Source: Diploptera punctata (lineage: Eukaryota; Arthropoda; Insecta; Blattodea; Blaberidae). Taken from it: 64,000 nucleotides of DNA. The first letter of the stretch is position 1. Each line of letters opens with the position of its first letter. The stretch covers positions 380,501 to 444,500 of the forward strand of contig JASPKZ010007287.1 of assembly GCA_030220185.1 (NCBI GenBank), read 5' to 3'. Below are positions 11,332 through 20,970 of this stretch, in pieces. The notes beneath the pieces are model-generated. The model saw only the letters and a list, made by a program, of their open reading frames with translations. It ran no database searches and was not told the origin of the DNA. Made by a program: the position numbers and the translations under genes.

Positions 11332-11775
11332 CTAGCAAGAATTCCTGACGAATGAAATTTGTAATGGGAGCTTAGATGCAAGTCTTGTACATAACAGATG
11401 AATGCTCAGCCTGTAAGAAGTAGGGCCACACGTCATTCCTAACACCTCAGTAGTGAAAATGGAAGCACAGTCACTGCTAAACATTTTTAAAATCTTGCAA
11501 TAAAAATCAAACAGTGTATGGTCATTTTTATCTGTGAAGTGTTCGTTGTCTTCCAATTTATTACATATATTTTCCTATTCATCTTTTATCAATTTGTTCA
11601 AATCTTACCGAAACAATATTTCAATGTCTTTAATTTGAAAAGTTATATTTTTACTACCAACCACTGTTTTATATCTCCCCAAATTAATTCAATGGAATTT
11701 CAATTGGGATGGTCAGGTGGAAGTATCAAAACTGCATGGTTATTTTCGGCTAATATTGTGTCAATTACGTAGGTT
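11332..11775 (-). pseudogene. DDE-type transposase relic (Tc1/IS630-like)
   Basis: The - strand from 11775 reads a DDE-domain tail: HAVLILPPDHPN, one stop, then IELIWGDIKQW, followed by KLKTL. This is the conserved proline-rich and ELIW block preceding the last acidic catalytic position in a common insect DDE family. Three further stops lie downstream. A fragment of the N-terminal half of what looks like the same family is at 63355-63720. Confidence 0.7.
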
Positions 11776-12404
11776 TTGTGGTGGTTTATTGTTAAGATTA
11801 AATTGTATATATGTGTTTACTATTAAATTAATATTATGCCTAATTAACCAGGTTTACATATCTTTTTAAATATTTGATTGGGGCTTTATTCATTTGTGTG
11901 TTAACTACGGTTTAAACTGTAAAATGAACATGACTGGTTCTCTCTATAATTTATTACCGACTGTACTCAACGTTTTTGTAAATGGAACTGTTTTGTTTGT
12001 ACATGTGGCTGACCGGGAATTTACAACTCTGCATTCTGACTAGGCTTCCCCACTGGATTGACTATCAAGGACATTCATCTGAATCCCTTGCTAGACCTGT
12101 ATATGGTGTGGCAGGCAGTTATGTCCAGTAGCCAATCTGTACTTGGCAACTGCTTCCTTCCTTTTGCTGTTATTAAATAGTAAAGATTTATATAATTTCT
12201 TATCTTTTGCTGTGGTTCGAGCTTTATTGAAAAAGTTTTAGTTATTGTATCCTTTATTTTTTACATTAATGGTTTATCAGGATATTGACTGTTGAATGCT
12301 AGTTCCATTCTTTGTAAGTTTATCCATCTGATCATTCTCTTACACCCCTATGTATGATAGTATCCATTGGAATATCACTGTTTTGCTTTGTAGAATAACC
12401 TTAG

Positions 12405-12811
12405 TCCCCTCAGGGGTCCTCATCTAGGGGATATGTGGATGGCGACCACAAGGTGCCCAAGCTGTGCAAAACATTTCTTCCACTTACTTGTGTTTTGCAC
12501 TCTTTTAACTTTACTATCTAACCTCTCTTGGTTAACTCTTTTTTTGACCCCGACGCTATTAGGGCATCCGAGGGCTAGGGAGTCCTTCCTTTTTTCCATT
12601 TCTTCTTTCCTTTATTTTCTTTTCTTCTCCAGAAAACCCTGACCAGAGGCTATAAGATGGCAGCCCCATCACTGGTCTTGCCTTCCTTTGGCCAGCAACC
12701 AATCGAAGGGACTATTATTATGCTTTCAAGTCTTATATGAGAATTTTCCATAAGGGAAAATTTTCTATAGGATCGTAACAGGCCTCGGCCTAATACTTGG
12801 AAGGAAGAAGA
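12405..12811 (+). mobile_element. Retroposed element with 13-bp TSD
   Basis: AGAATAACCTTAG is repeated at 12392-12404 and 12812-12824. The 407-bp body starts TCCCCTCAGGGGTCC and ends in an AAGGAAGAAGA tail, as expected for a SINE or truncated LINE. No tRNA-like boxes are obvious, so the class is unresolved. Confidence 0.8.
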
Positions 12812-13187
12812 AGAATAACCTTAGTATTATTCTGCACTCTTATCAAAAGTGTAGCACGTTATTTGCTATAGCTTGAATGCCAGATTTAGGTCCATATTTA
12901 TAAACATTACTCTATACTCAAATTTTTCTTCACTTTGGTCAGCAGAGTTTATCGTGTGTTACTCACGGGATATTATAAATCGAATTAGCAGAGTTGCCTG
13001 CCAGTGAAGCATGAATCTGAACTTCATTTGTTTTTTTGTGAAGTTTGCAACAGAGAACCAGTTTCCATTGAGTTTTAATGTTCCTCGGGCATTTTACCAA
13101 CAGAAGAACTTTACTAATTGACAATTTGTTTAATGGAAATCTTGCTATTTATCAAAATAAAATGTATGTAAGTCATTTTAATAATAA

Positions 13188-13514
13188 TCCATCCATAGTA
13201 ATTCTGCCCGAAGGCAGGTCCTTCACTGCAATTATAGCATTTTCATGCTATGCTTGCAGCTTTACTAGGGAATTGTAGGTGTGGTAGCTTCCCGTTGCTT
13301 TCCACACCGGTGAAGGATTATGATGATGGTAAGGATGACGATGATGGTGATGATGGCCATATGATTTCGGGGACCGTTGGGCCTTAAAGTTTTCCTGACA
13401 TTTGTCTTACAGGTGAGGAAAAACCTCACCCAGAAAAACTGCCCCGACCGGGGATCGAACCCGGGACTGCTGCGTGACAAGGCAGCACGCTACCTCGAGA
13501 CCACAGCGGTGGAC
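13188..13514 (-). repeat. SINE family A copy
   Basis: Full length. The head reads CTCGAGGTAGCGTGCTGCC on the - strand, and GGGAT follows the B box. The (ATC)-rich middle is longer than in the 8580 copy. Confidence 0.9.
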
Positions 13515-14044
13515 TTAATAATAATAAATACCTGTAATTACATGATTACAAAGTAAAATACAATACTGTAGCTGAAAAGAAGTAAGGAGCAATTTTTTAT
13601 GGAATATGGATGCTCTCATTAAACACATAGGCCTACAGATATTTTGGGATATTTATATAATAAATATTTTTAACATACAATATAATATTTAATAATTTTA
13701 CACAAGATATTCATGAAGATAACACCATATCCTCAAGTGAAAATTCCTAACGTAGATGAAATTATGATGAATTATTTATTACGACTTTGTTTTTTGTGAG
13801 GTTTATGCCTAAACTAAAAAAAATAAATAATTTAATATAGGCTATTGAAGTATTGTGACATTTTTGTCAAAATTTTGGTACCGGTACTTTTAAGTTAGGC
13901 CACCACAGGAAATTTGGTTAATAAATAATTGATTAAAAATCCACTTATAACTGCAATTATGTGCTTTTTATTGCTGTAAAAATCATGACCGTATTCATAA
14001 CTTATGAATGCAATGCTTTTGCCTAATTAAAAATCACTGGCATT
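13515..14044. other. No recognised feature
   Basis: AT-rich intronic sequence without open frames or repeats matching elsewhere in the window. Confidence 0.5.
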
Positions 14045-14935
14045 ATCAAACCTGGAGGTTTATGGCTGCTTGGACATAAGCAGTCCATACATCCCTATCC
14101 CAAGCTAATGTTTTCTAATCATTCCCTATATAATTCACCTCCTCAATTCATGGTTAATGTTATATTTAATAAATTCCCATGCCCCTATTTCATTCCCCAT
14201 TTATTCCATGTGTCCTGCACATCTCAATCTATGAAACATAACTATTCTCATTATATTTGGTTTTCCATAAAGTCATGTGTAGCTCTCTGCTACGTAGTCT
14301 TCTCCATCCACCTGTCTGTTGATCACTTTTGATCTAAAAAATGTCTAAGAACTTTATTATCAGATATTGTAACCCTTACTCTTCCCTTAAAATAAGAGAC
14401 CCTGTTTCATATCCATATAAAATGAATGGAGAGTAACTGTTTTATACATTTTTACATTGTTTTTTTTAGAGAAGTTGGGATGACAATCTCTATAATGGCA
14501 TGTGTTTTCAAAGTTGAACTTATATTTAATTTTTATTTATGCACTTCAAATATTTGTAATTATTGTTCCTAGGTATTTGAATTCAGCCACTTCTTCAAAA
14601 ATTTCCCTCATTTGTCATTAAGTACCCACTTTCATTACATAATATATTTTATATGTGATCAGCCCTAGTTTATTTCCCCAGTGTTAATTAATAGAGAATA
14701 TATATGTGTGTGTGTGCGTGCGTGCATGTGTGTTTTTTTTAGTATTTCTTCCATATCACCTAATACTAATGCATCATCAATATATACCAACAATATATTA
14801 ATATAATTTTAATTGTACATCTACTTTATCCTCTAGAGATTGATTGCTTGCTCCAATACAAATTGTACAGCAGAGAAGACACAGCATTGGCTTGTCTTAA
14901 ACCATTGGGTCTTTCATGAATAGTTTCTGTATGAT
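14045..14935 (-). pseudogene. LINE reverse transcriptase relic
   Basis: The - strand carries an RT block GLRQANAVSSLLYN near 14895 and, at the other end, the LINE tail (14045-14330) shared with positions 1-184. Stops are frequent. A TATA/TGTG microsatellite at 14698-14731 interrupts it. Confidence 0.7.
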
Positions 14936-15145
14936 TTTTTTTTAAATTTTTGACAATGACACATAATTATAGCCATAATTTAATAGTGATTATTTATTAA
15001 CCAAGATTTGTATATTACTATTTATGCCTAACCTAAAAGTACTCAAAATTATAGCAAAATGTTACTACATATTTCAAGAGATATAAAATATTAATAAACT
15101 ATTTAATTAAAAAATAAGACATAAAAACATAAATAGTAAAGTAAA

Positions 15146-15437
15146 ATGATTCCACTACAGGCCTCAGGAGGCCCTTGGGATAGTAAGAGGTTAGGGCTCC
15201 AACTTTTTTCTGGACAATCGGCACTTGATGTCAGCTGGGTTGTCAGCCCTGCATGACGGCCACCTTTACCCCCAGAACAAGTGTCTGGTACTCATTTCCA
15301 TTAGAGGCTGAGTCGACCCCAGGGCCATAGTGCCGCCAGACGGTTGGGTCAATTTAAAATTCCTGACCCCACCAGGACTCGAACCCTCAACCTTCCGGCT
15401 TGTAGCGCAGTGCCTTAACCACTAATCTACAGTGTGA
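15146..15437 (-). repeat. SINE family C copy
   Basis: Inverse of the 8948 copy, including GCCGCCAGA and the TACTCATTTCCATTAGAGGC block. It is similar in length and about 90 percent identical by eye. Confidence 0.85.
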
Positions 15438-15934
15438 TAATTTATTAAATTTTAAAACATGTACGTTGAATGCCACCATATTGTGGTAGTGCTTATAATT
15501 TTCCCATTAATTGTTCTAAGCAAGCTTGGCGAGTAACTTATAACTTTAGGTTTGATTTTGGAATTATTTACCAGATAAGGAACTATGCGAGTTGCCATTC
15601 TGTCTTTAAATATGGAATTCTCTTAATTTTCTACCAGTGTACCCCAATTATGCATGAGTGCATCCATAAATACCAGCCTTAGAATCCAACCAGAAATACA
15701 GCCTTTTGGAATTGGTTAAATCGAACTAAACTCTTGAGATCAGTTCAATATGTTTCACTTCACCATTAAAAGTTCGTTTTTTCTGTTGCAAGAGATATGA
15801 TACATTGCAGATAAATTAATGGATTGATGGTTAGGTTCATGACTTCTGGTTTTTTGGGATGTTCAATTTGTATGTCAATGTTTGACTATTCCAACATTTT
15901 ATTTTTAATTTGTTACTTACAGTGAAGGACAAAT

Positions 15935-16245
15935 TAATATTTTAAGAAAAGAATGTATATTTGAAGAGAAAAATTTTCTCTTCAAATATAATTTATCCTT
16001 CTATGAGAAGTGTTAAATTAATAATAAAAATCGTCAAAAGAATTTATGTCTGAACTGTGATTTGAACCCAAGATCTCTGATTTTCCTCACCAGTGCTCTA
16101 AACCATTGAGCTATCTAGACATCAATTTAGATGGAAATGTTTCTCTCTCTTATACAATCCTGTGCTCTTGAACCCGAGAAACTTCATTCTACAAACCTTC
16201 TAACTTCTTGTTTATCAAGAAGACATTTTAATGATATTTTAACAC
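15935..16245 (-). repeat. tRNA-like foldback repeat (family E), rearranged
   Basis: It opens with the perfect hairpin ATATTTGAAGAGAAAAATTT / AAATTTTTCTCTTCAAATAT, then TTAAATTAATAATAAAAATC, then a tRNA-like unit on the - strand with T-arm GGTTCAAATCAC at 16050-16130. Confidence 0.6.
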
Positions 16246-16311
16246 TACTTTTATAGCTAATATAGCATGTCTTTTTTATGCACAAAATTGTGTGTTTTGG
16301 AATAACTAACT

Positions 16312-16864
16312 AACTCACTGGCACTATCAAACCCATAGGTTCATGGCTGCACGGACATAAGCTCTCCATACATTCCTATCCTGAGCTAATGTTTTCCAAT
16401 CATTCCCTGTATAATCTACTTTCCTCAAATCATAGTTAATGATTCTTGGTCTCATTCACCTCATTCTTGGTCTACCAACTGGGTGTTTTCCCTCTGGTTT
16501 TCCTGCAAGAAGCTTCCATGCACGTCTTTCATTCCACATTTGTGTCACATGTCCTGCCCATCACAGTCTACGAGAGTTAACTGTTCTCATTACATCTGGC
16601 TTCCTATAAAGACCATGTAATTCATTGTTATGCAGTCTTCTCCATTCACCTGTCTGTTCATCTTTCTTTGGAATAAGTATTTTAATTTTGCATTCAGAAT
16701 ACAAGCTTCCCTCTCAATTACATAATGCATGGGGAGATACTTATAATTGTAAAGATGTTTTTAACTGGTCCTGTAATTAGTCTTGCAGGTTTGCTTTCTA
16801 GTCTTTCCAGCTTATTTGTGACAGTTATGCTTGCTATAAGAATGATTGGTTTGACATAGGTATG
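16312..16864 (-). pseudogene. LINE 3' part, interrupted
   Basis: The - strand has the same RT tail as positions 1-184 (CCTCTGGTTTTCC and TCTTGGTCTACCAACTGGG on the + text). It is split by the tRNA-like element at 16871 and resumes at about 17129-17430. Confidence 0.7.
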
Positions 16865-16870
16865 TCTTAT

Positions 16871-17113
16871 ATTTGAAGAGAAAAATTTTTGCCCAGACCA
16901 AGACTCGAGCCCGGGACCTTTGGCTTTCTGTACCAATGCTCTACCAACTGAGCTACTGGGGCAAGTTCCAATCTAGATGCAAATTTCTCTCTTATATACA
17001 TTGTAATTCCCAGCACCAAATGCTATGAAGCCTTTGCTTCTATCTTTCTGGGCGAAAATTGTTCTCTTCAAATATATTTTATCCTTCATTGAGTTAATTA
17101 ATAATAAAAACAT
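16871..17113 (-). mobile_element. tRNA-like foldback (family E) with 15-16 bp TSD
   Basis: CATAGGTATGTCTTA is repeated at 16855-16869 and 17114-17128. One end is ATTTGAAGAGAAAAATTTTT. The other carries the inverse of that arm plus a longer tail ending in AATAATAAAAACAT. The tRNA-like unit (D-arm TAGCTCAGTTGGTAGAGC, T-arm GGCTCGAGTC) is antisense at 16890-16968. Confidence 0.85.
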
Positions 17114-17444
17114 CATAGGTATGTCTTATTTGTGGTATTGATAGAACAGCCTCGTTTGTTTCCAGTCGGTCTGTGTATTGGATTTAGTGTTTATTAAATA
17201 TGGTTTTTATCTCATCAACGTGTTCGCTCCACATATAATCTCTATCCCTCCACATTTCTTGATCTTCCATTTTAATCAGTTTAGATAGTTTATATTTCTA
17301 TTTTAACCCGTTCTATTTCTTGCTCTACCACATAGAATCCTTCATTTGTCTTCCTTCCAATGTCTGTCTTAATAATCTATTCTTTTAACATGTCCATATT
17401 CAAATCTTCTCGTATTTTGTAATTTTTTATTTAAATTTATCACT

Positions 17445-17555
17445 CACACTGAAGGACAAAATAATACTTAAGGAGAAAAATTTCTGCCCAAACTACTACC
17501 TGGGTTCAAATTCCAATTTGGGCAAAAATAAATTTTCTTAATATTAATTTCTCAT
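17445..17555. repeat. Short family E fragment
   Basis: The TTAAGGAGAAAAATTTCTGC arm is followed by a short hairpin around CTGGGTTCAAATTCC, which keeps only the T-arm of the tRNA-like unit, and then by the inverse arm. Confidence 0.5.
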
Positions 17556-17648
17556 AATTTGCCTATGCTGAATTCATTTCTTATTTTATCTTCTATATTT
17601 AGCTGCAATTTCTCAACAAATTTAATATCTGCAGTCTTTAATTTATTG

Positions 17649-17819
17649 GTTAAATAAAAATAAAACATAGTTTTATTTGATTTTCATATTTATTATATAA
17701 TTCAGTGACAGCTGTTTCGGTACACTGTACCTTCTTCAGACATGTACTGAAACAGCTGTCACTGAATTATATAATAAATATGAAAATCAAATAAAACTAC
17801 ATTTTATTTTTATTTAACT
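17649..17819 (-). repeat. Foldback element with clear hammerhead-like core
   Basis: Two arms of about 70 bp (AATAAAACATAGTTTTATTT type) are almost perfectly paired. In the loop on the - strand (17739 down to 17714) CTGAAGA is followed by one base, stem GGTAC/GTACC and GAAAC, then AGCTGTC. The AC..GU pairing and GUC fit helix III and a cleavage triplet. Confidence 0.85.
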
Positions 17820-17934
17820 AATAAATATGGATTTTCATCAAGTAAACACCAACTCAATTGATTATTTAATTTATTGAATTGGCAATTTGATTAGATTTAA
17901 ATTAAAAATTTTCATAGAATTAGATATTTGATGT

Positions 17935-18190
17935 TTTTATTATTAATTTAACACTTTTCACTGAAGGATAAATAAATGTCTTCTTAAACAAGAAGCTGCC
18001 ATTTACATGATCGAGCAAATGCTCTTAGCATTTGGTGAGTCAATTAACAGTGTATAAGAGAAAAAAATGCATTTAGATTGGAGTTTCTCAGGAGCTCAGT
18101 GGTAGAGCATTGGCCTAGAAAGCCATAAGTCCTGGGTTCAAACCCCAGTCTGAGCATATAATTTTTCTCTTCAAATATAATTTATTAGAT
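17935..18190 (+). repeat. tRNA-like foldback repeat (family E)
   Basis: It begins GATGTTTTTATTATTAATTT and ends TCTCTTCAAATATAATTTAT. The sense tRNA-like unit at 18090-18157 (GGAGCTCAGTGGTAGAGCAT, GGGTTCAAACCCC) is intact in both boxes. Confidence 0.75.
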
Positions 18191-18196
18191 TTTGTT

Positions 18197-18785
18197 AAGA
18201 AATAACACTATGAGTTTTTTAAACAGTCAGTGAATGAATCAGATTTTACACCTTATCTCATATTTATCAGCTGCGGTGGACTAGTGGTTATGCTCCTTGC
18301 CTCTGGTCCCGAGGGTCGCAGGTTCAAACCCGGCCGGGGTCGATGGACTTTTTAGAATGGAAAAATCCAAGGAGCAAGTCCTCCAGGAGGGACTTTATGC
18401 CATGGGTCCCAAGTCTGAAGATTTTCAGGCTCATAAAAAATCCTTAAGCCTGAATGAAAAGACCTCTAAGCAAAATTTACCGAATTTTCCTGTCCTAGTA
18501 CTACCTTGGTTTCCTAGATGTCAATATGAGTCGGAACGCCAACCACGGACCACTCAAAATGACATCTATACGAAAACAAGTGTAACTAAATTAGTATGGT
18601 TCAAATTCTTCCTTATAGGGGAAGAGCGCCTAAATCTCTGTAAAGGAAAAACATGGGCTTACAAAAAATACAATCTCATATTTTATTTCCTCTCCAGAAC
18701 TAATTTTGAGGACCTAAAAACTAGTCCTGGAGGAAAAACAAAATGTGGGATGAGGTGTAAAATCTGATTCACTTACTGACTTTTA
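18197..18785. repeat. Foldback element carrying a SINE in its loop
   Basis: The left arm at 18200-18262 has AACACTATGAG and CAGATTTTACACC. The right arm at 18750-18780 has GATGAGGTGTAAAATCTG. Together they make an inverted pair of about 35 bp around the family D SINE at 18268-18747. Confidence 0.75.
18268..18747 (+). repeat. SINE family D copy
   Basis: It has head GTGGACTAGTGGTTATGCTC and B box GGTTCAAACCCGG, then a long body ending GGAGGAAAAACAAAATG. A 156-codon open frame across it is not a gene. A shorter copy is at 28066. Confidence 0.85.
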
Positions 18786-18831
18786 TAGAAATTTGGATTC
18801 TATTTATTATTTTAATGGGAAATTGTTGTAG

Positions 18832-19254
18832 CCCAGCTTTTGACGCCTGCACCAGTAACATTTAAACCAAGGCTTAAACCAGAGTTTGAAGATGTTTGGG
18901 CCGGATCGTATTGTACATTTGCCAAAGAGAAATCTAAAGGAGAAATATATGTATTTGGCTTAAACAATTACAATCAACTTGGTTTAGAAGAACAGAAGGT
19001 TCATTTCCATCCAGTGGTATCGAAAGTTTTCTCTGGGAAGCAGTGGGTGCTAATATGCGGCGGACAGCACCATAGTCTTGCATTAGACAGTGAAGGAGTA
19101 ATATATGCTTTGGGTAGGAAAGAATATGGACGTCTTGGCCTAGGAGAAAATAGTGACGATGCCAAGAAACCAACACCAGTTACAGCACTTTCTGATGAGA
19201 GATGTATAGATGTATCATGTGGAAGTACTGCATCATTTGCAATTACAAACAAGG
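18832..19254 (+). CDS. RCC1: RCC1 coding exon 3 (propeller repeats 4 to 6)
   Basis: Encodes residues 230-370. The junction restores an RCC1-like linker (TQLLTPAPVTFKP) after the Gly/Arg-rich [10 protein letters not shown] of exon 2. Repeat signatures are IYVFGLNNYNQLGLEEQK, CGGQHHSLALDSEGVIYALG, EYGRLGLGE and VSCGSTASFAITNKG. The His pair of GGQHHS falls in the blade turn of the family that faces Ran. The acceptor at 18830-18831 is chosen because the alternative CAG at 18833-18835 would shift the frame. The donor AAGG/GTAAGT is phase 1. Confidence 0.97.
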
Positions 19255-19360
19255 GTAAGTAAAAAAAAAAAAACTTGTTGAAAAACTATTATGAAACTAG
19301 TGTATATAATAATTTTTTTAAAAATATTATTCACTGAGAGTAGTTAATAATAATAATAAT

Positions 19361-19687
19361 TCATCCATAGTAATTCTGCCCGAAGGCAGATCCTTCACTG
19401 CAATCATAGCATTTTCATGCTATGCTTGCAGCTTTACTAGGGAATTGTAGGTGTGGTAGCTTCCCGTTGCTTTCCACACCAGTGAAGGATGATGGTGATG
19501 ATGATAATGATGATGGCCATATGATTTCGGGGACTGTTTGGGCCTTAAAGTTTTCCTGACATTTGTCTTACAGGTGAGGAAAAACCCTGATAAAAACCTC
19601 ATCCAGAAAAACTGCCCCGACCGGGGATCGAACCCAGGCCTGCTGTGTGACAAGGCAGCACACTACCTCGAGACTACAGCGGTGGAC
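19361..19687 (-). repeat. SINE family A copy
   Basis: It lies 107 bp after RCC1 exon 3. It retains the GGTTTTTATCAGGG block missing from the 13188 copy. The B box is GGGTTCGATCCCCGG. Confidence 0.9.
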
Positions 19688-19742
19688 AATAATAATAATA
19701 CAAGAAGAACTAATCATTATCTCAGTAAACATGTGATTCCTT

Positions 19743-19972
19743 GATGTTTTTATTATTAATTTAACACTTCTCTCTGAAGGTTAAATTATATTTGAAGAGA
19801 AAAATTCTCGCCTAGACTGAGACTCGAACCCGGATGGGATCTTTGGCTTTCCGGGCCAAATGCTCTACCAACTGAGCTATCTGGGTTCAAGTCTCAGTCT
19901 AGCCGAAATATTTTTCTCTTGAAATATAATTTATCATTTAGTGAGAAGTGTTAAATTAATAACAAAAACATC
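19743..19972 (-). repeat. Complete tRNA-like foldback (family E)
   Basis: It runs from GATGTTTTTATTATTAATTT to its exact inverse AATAACAAAAACATC. Arms of about 88 bp contain ATATTTGAAGAGAAAAAT. The antisense tRNA-like D-arm and anticodon region fill the loop, and the T-arm lies in the stem. Confidence 0.85.
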
Positions 19973-19974
19973 AA

Positions 19975-20248
19975 TAGAAGTCCTACTGGTTTTATAAAGT
20001 AGTGTTAAATTCCCAATAAATGTGTTCTTAACTAGGAAGCTGCCATTTGGAAAGATAGAAGCAAAGGTTTCAAAGCATTTGGTGCGAGGGAATTACAACG
20101 TATATAAGAGAAAATTTTGTGTCTAGATCGCAACTCACCTCGGTAGCTCAGTTGGTAGAGCATTTGGCCCGGAAAGCCAAAGGTCCCACCCAGGTTCGAG
20201 TCTCATTCTAGAAAAAAAAATGTTTCTCTTCAAATATATGATTCCTTG
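19975..20248 (+). repeat. tRNA-like repeat (family E)
   Basis: The sense tRNA-like unit at 20148-20212 (GTAGCTCAGTTGGTAGAGCA, B box GGTTCGAGTC) is followed by TTTCTCTTCAAATATA. The 5' part, GAAGCTGCCATTTGGAAAGA, matches 18000 and 51920. Confidence 0.8.
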
Positions 20249-20660
20249 TTAAAATATTTTTAATCATAAATTGAATTTTAAATTTGTAATTTGTTGATTT
20301 ACGTTTGTAAAAAAAATTGTCTTGGTGATGGTAACTATGTATTATAAACAACCATGTCTTGAAAATGATCTCACACAAGGAGATTGAAACGTCGACTTGA
20401 ATAAATTAAATTTTTTTACTGAGATAACGATTAGTTCTTTTATTATTAGAAACTAGTTTGGTCTACCATTTCAAAGTATATAGTCGAAACAGTTATTATC
20501 CTTATAATCAACTAAATGAAAGAAGCAACTCATGACTTTCTTTTTTCAACTCGCTCTCATTCCTGTTTATGACTGCCATGCTCATCTCTGAATCCAAGGC
20601 TTACAAATTTAAATTTGATTGAGGTTGATTGATTTATTTTATCATGGTTATAAAAATCCT

Positions 20661-20930
20661 GAGTCCTGCACGTAGCCAAGCAATTTAAAGCACCATGCCT
20701 TGGTATAGAGCTACAGAACTGGTGCCCACCTAGCATTGTAAAAAATTTTGATAACCACAATGAGTAGCAGCTCCAGGTTAAGAAAACCAGCTATAATGGC
20801 TGGAGGACTTTAAATGCCTACCACATGTCACTCCTATACTGGCAATATTATCGTTTACCTCTGTAAATGACACAAGTATATGTCAGGCCAGCTGGTAAGC
20901 CAAGGTCCTTCTAGGCCTGTTGTGCCATGG
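20661..20930 (+). repeat. SINE family B copy
   Basis: Diverged. The head is CGTAGCCAAGCAATTTAAAG and the end is TTCTAGGCCTGTTGTGCCAT. Confidence 0.75.
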
Positions 20931-20970
20931 AGTTTATGAAAATCCTTGCTTTGGAAGGAAATTAATGTTG

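Larger units (their letters stand above)
10985..18831 (+). other. RCC1: RCC1 intron 2
   Basis: Phase 1, GTAAGT..AAATTGTTGTAG, 7.85 kb. It holds a transposase relic, three SINE families, two LINE ends and several foldbacks. The stretches 10987-11330 and 11780-12390 show nothing recognisable. Confidence 0.85.
19688..20455. repeat. Foldback element with two nested family E units
   Basis: GAACTAATCATTATCTCAGT at 19707-19726 pairs with ACTGAGATAACGATTAGTTC at 20419-20438. Between them lie two tRNA-like elements and, at 20358-20390, CTTGAAAATG with stem ATCTC/GAGAT, GAAAC and GTC. Confidence 0.7.

Noticed and set aside
18297..18767. 156-codon open frame as a gene
   Set aside because: It lies entirely in a SINE and the foldback arm. 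The partial copy at 28066 does not keep the frame.
20358..20390. Full-quality hammerhead at this foldback
   Set aside because: Stem and GAAAC-GTC are present, but the first core strand reads CTTGAAAATG instead of CTGANGA. Kept only as a degenerate relative.
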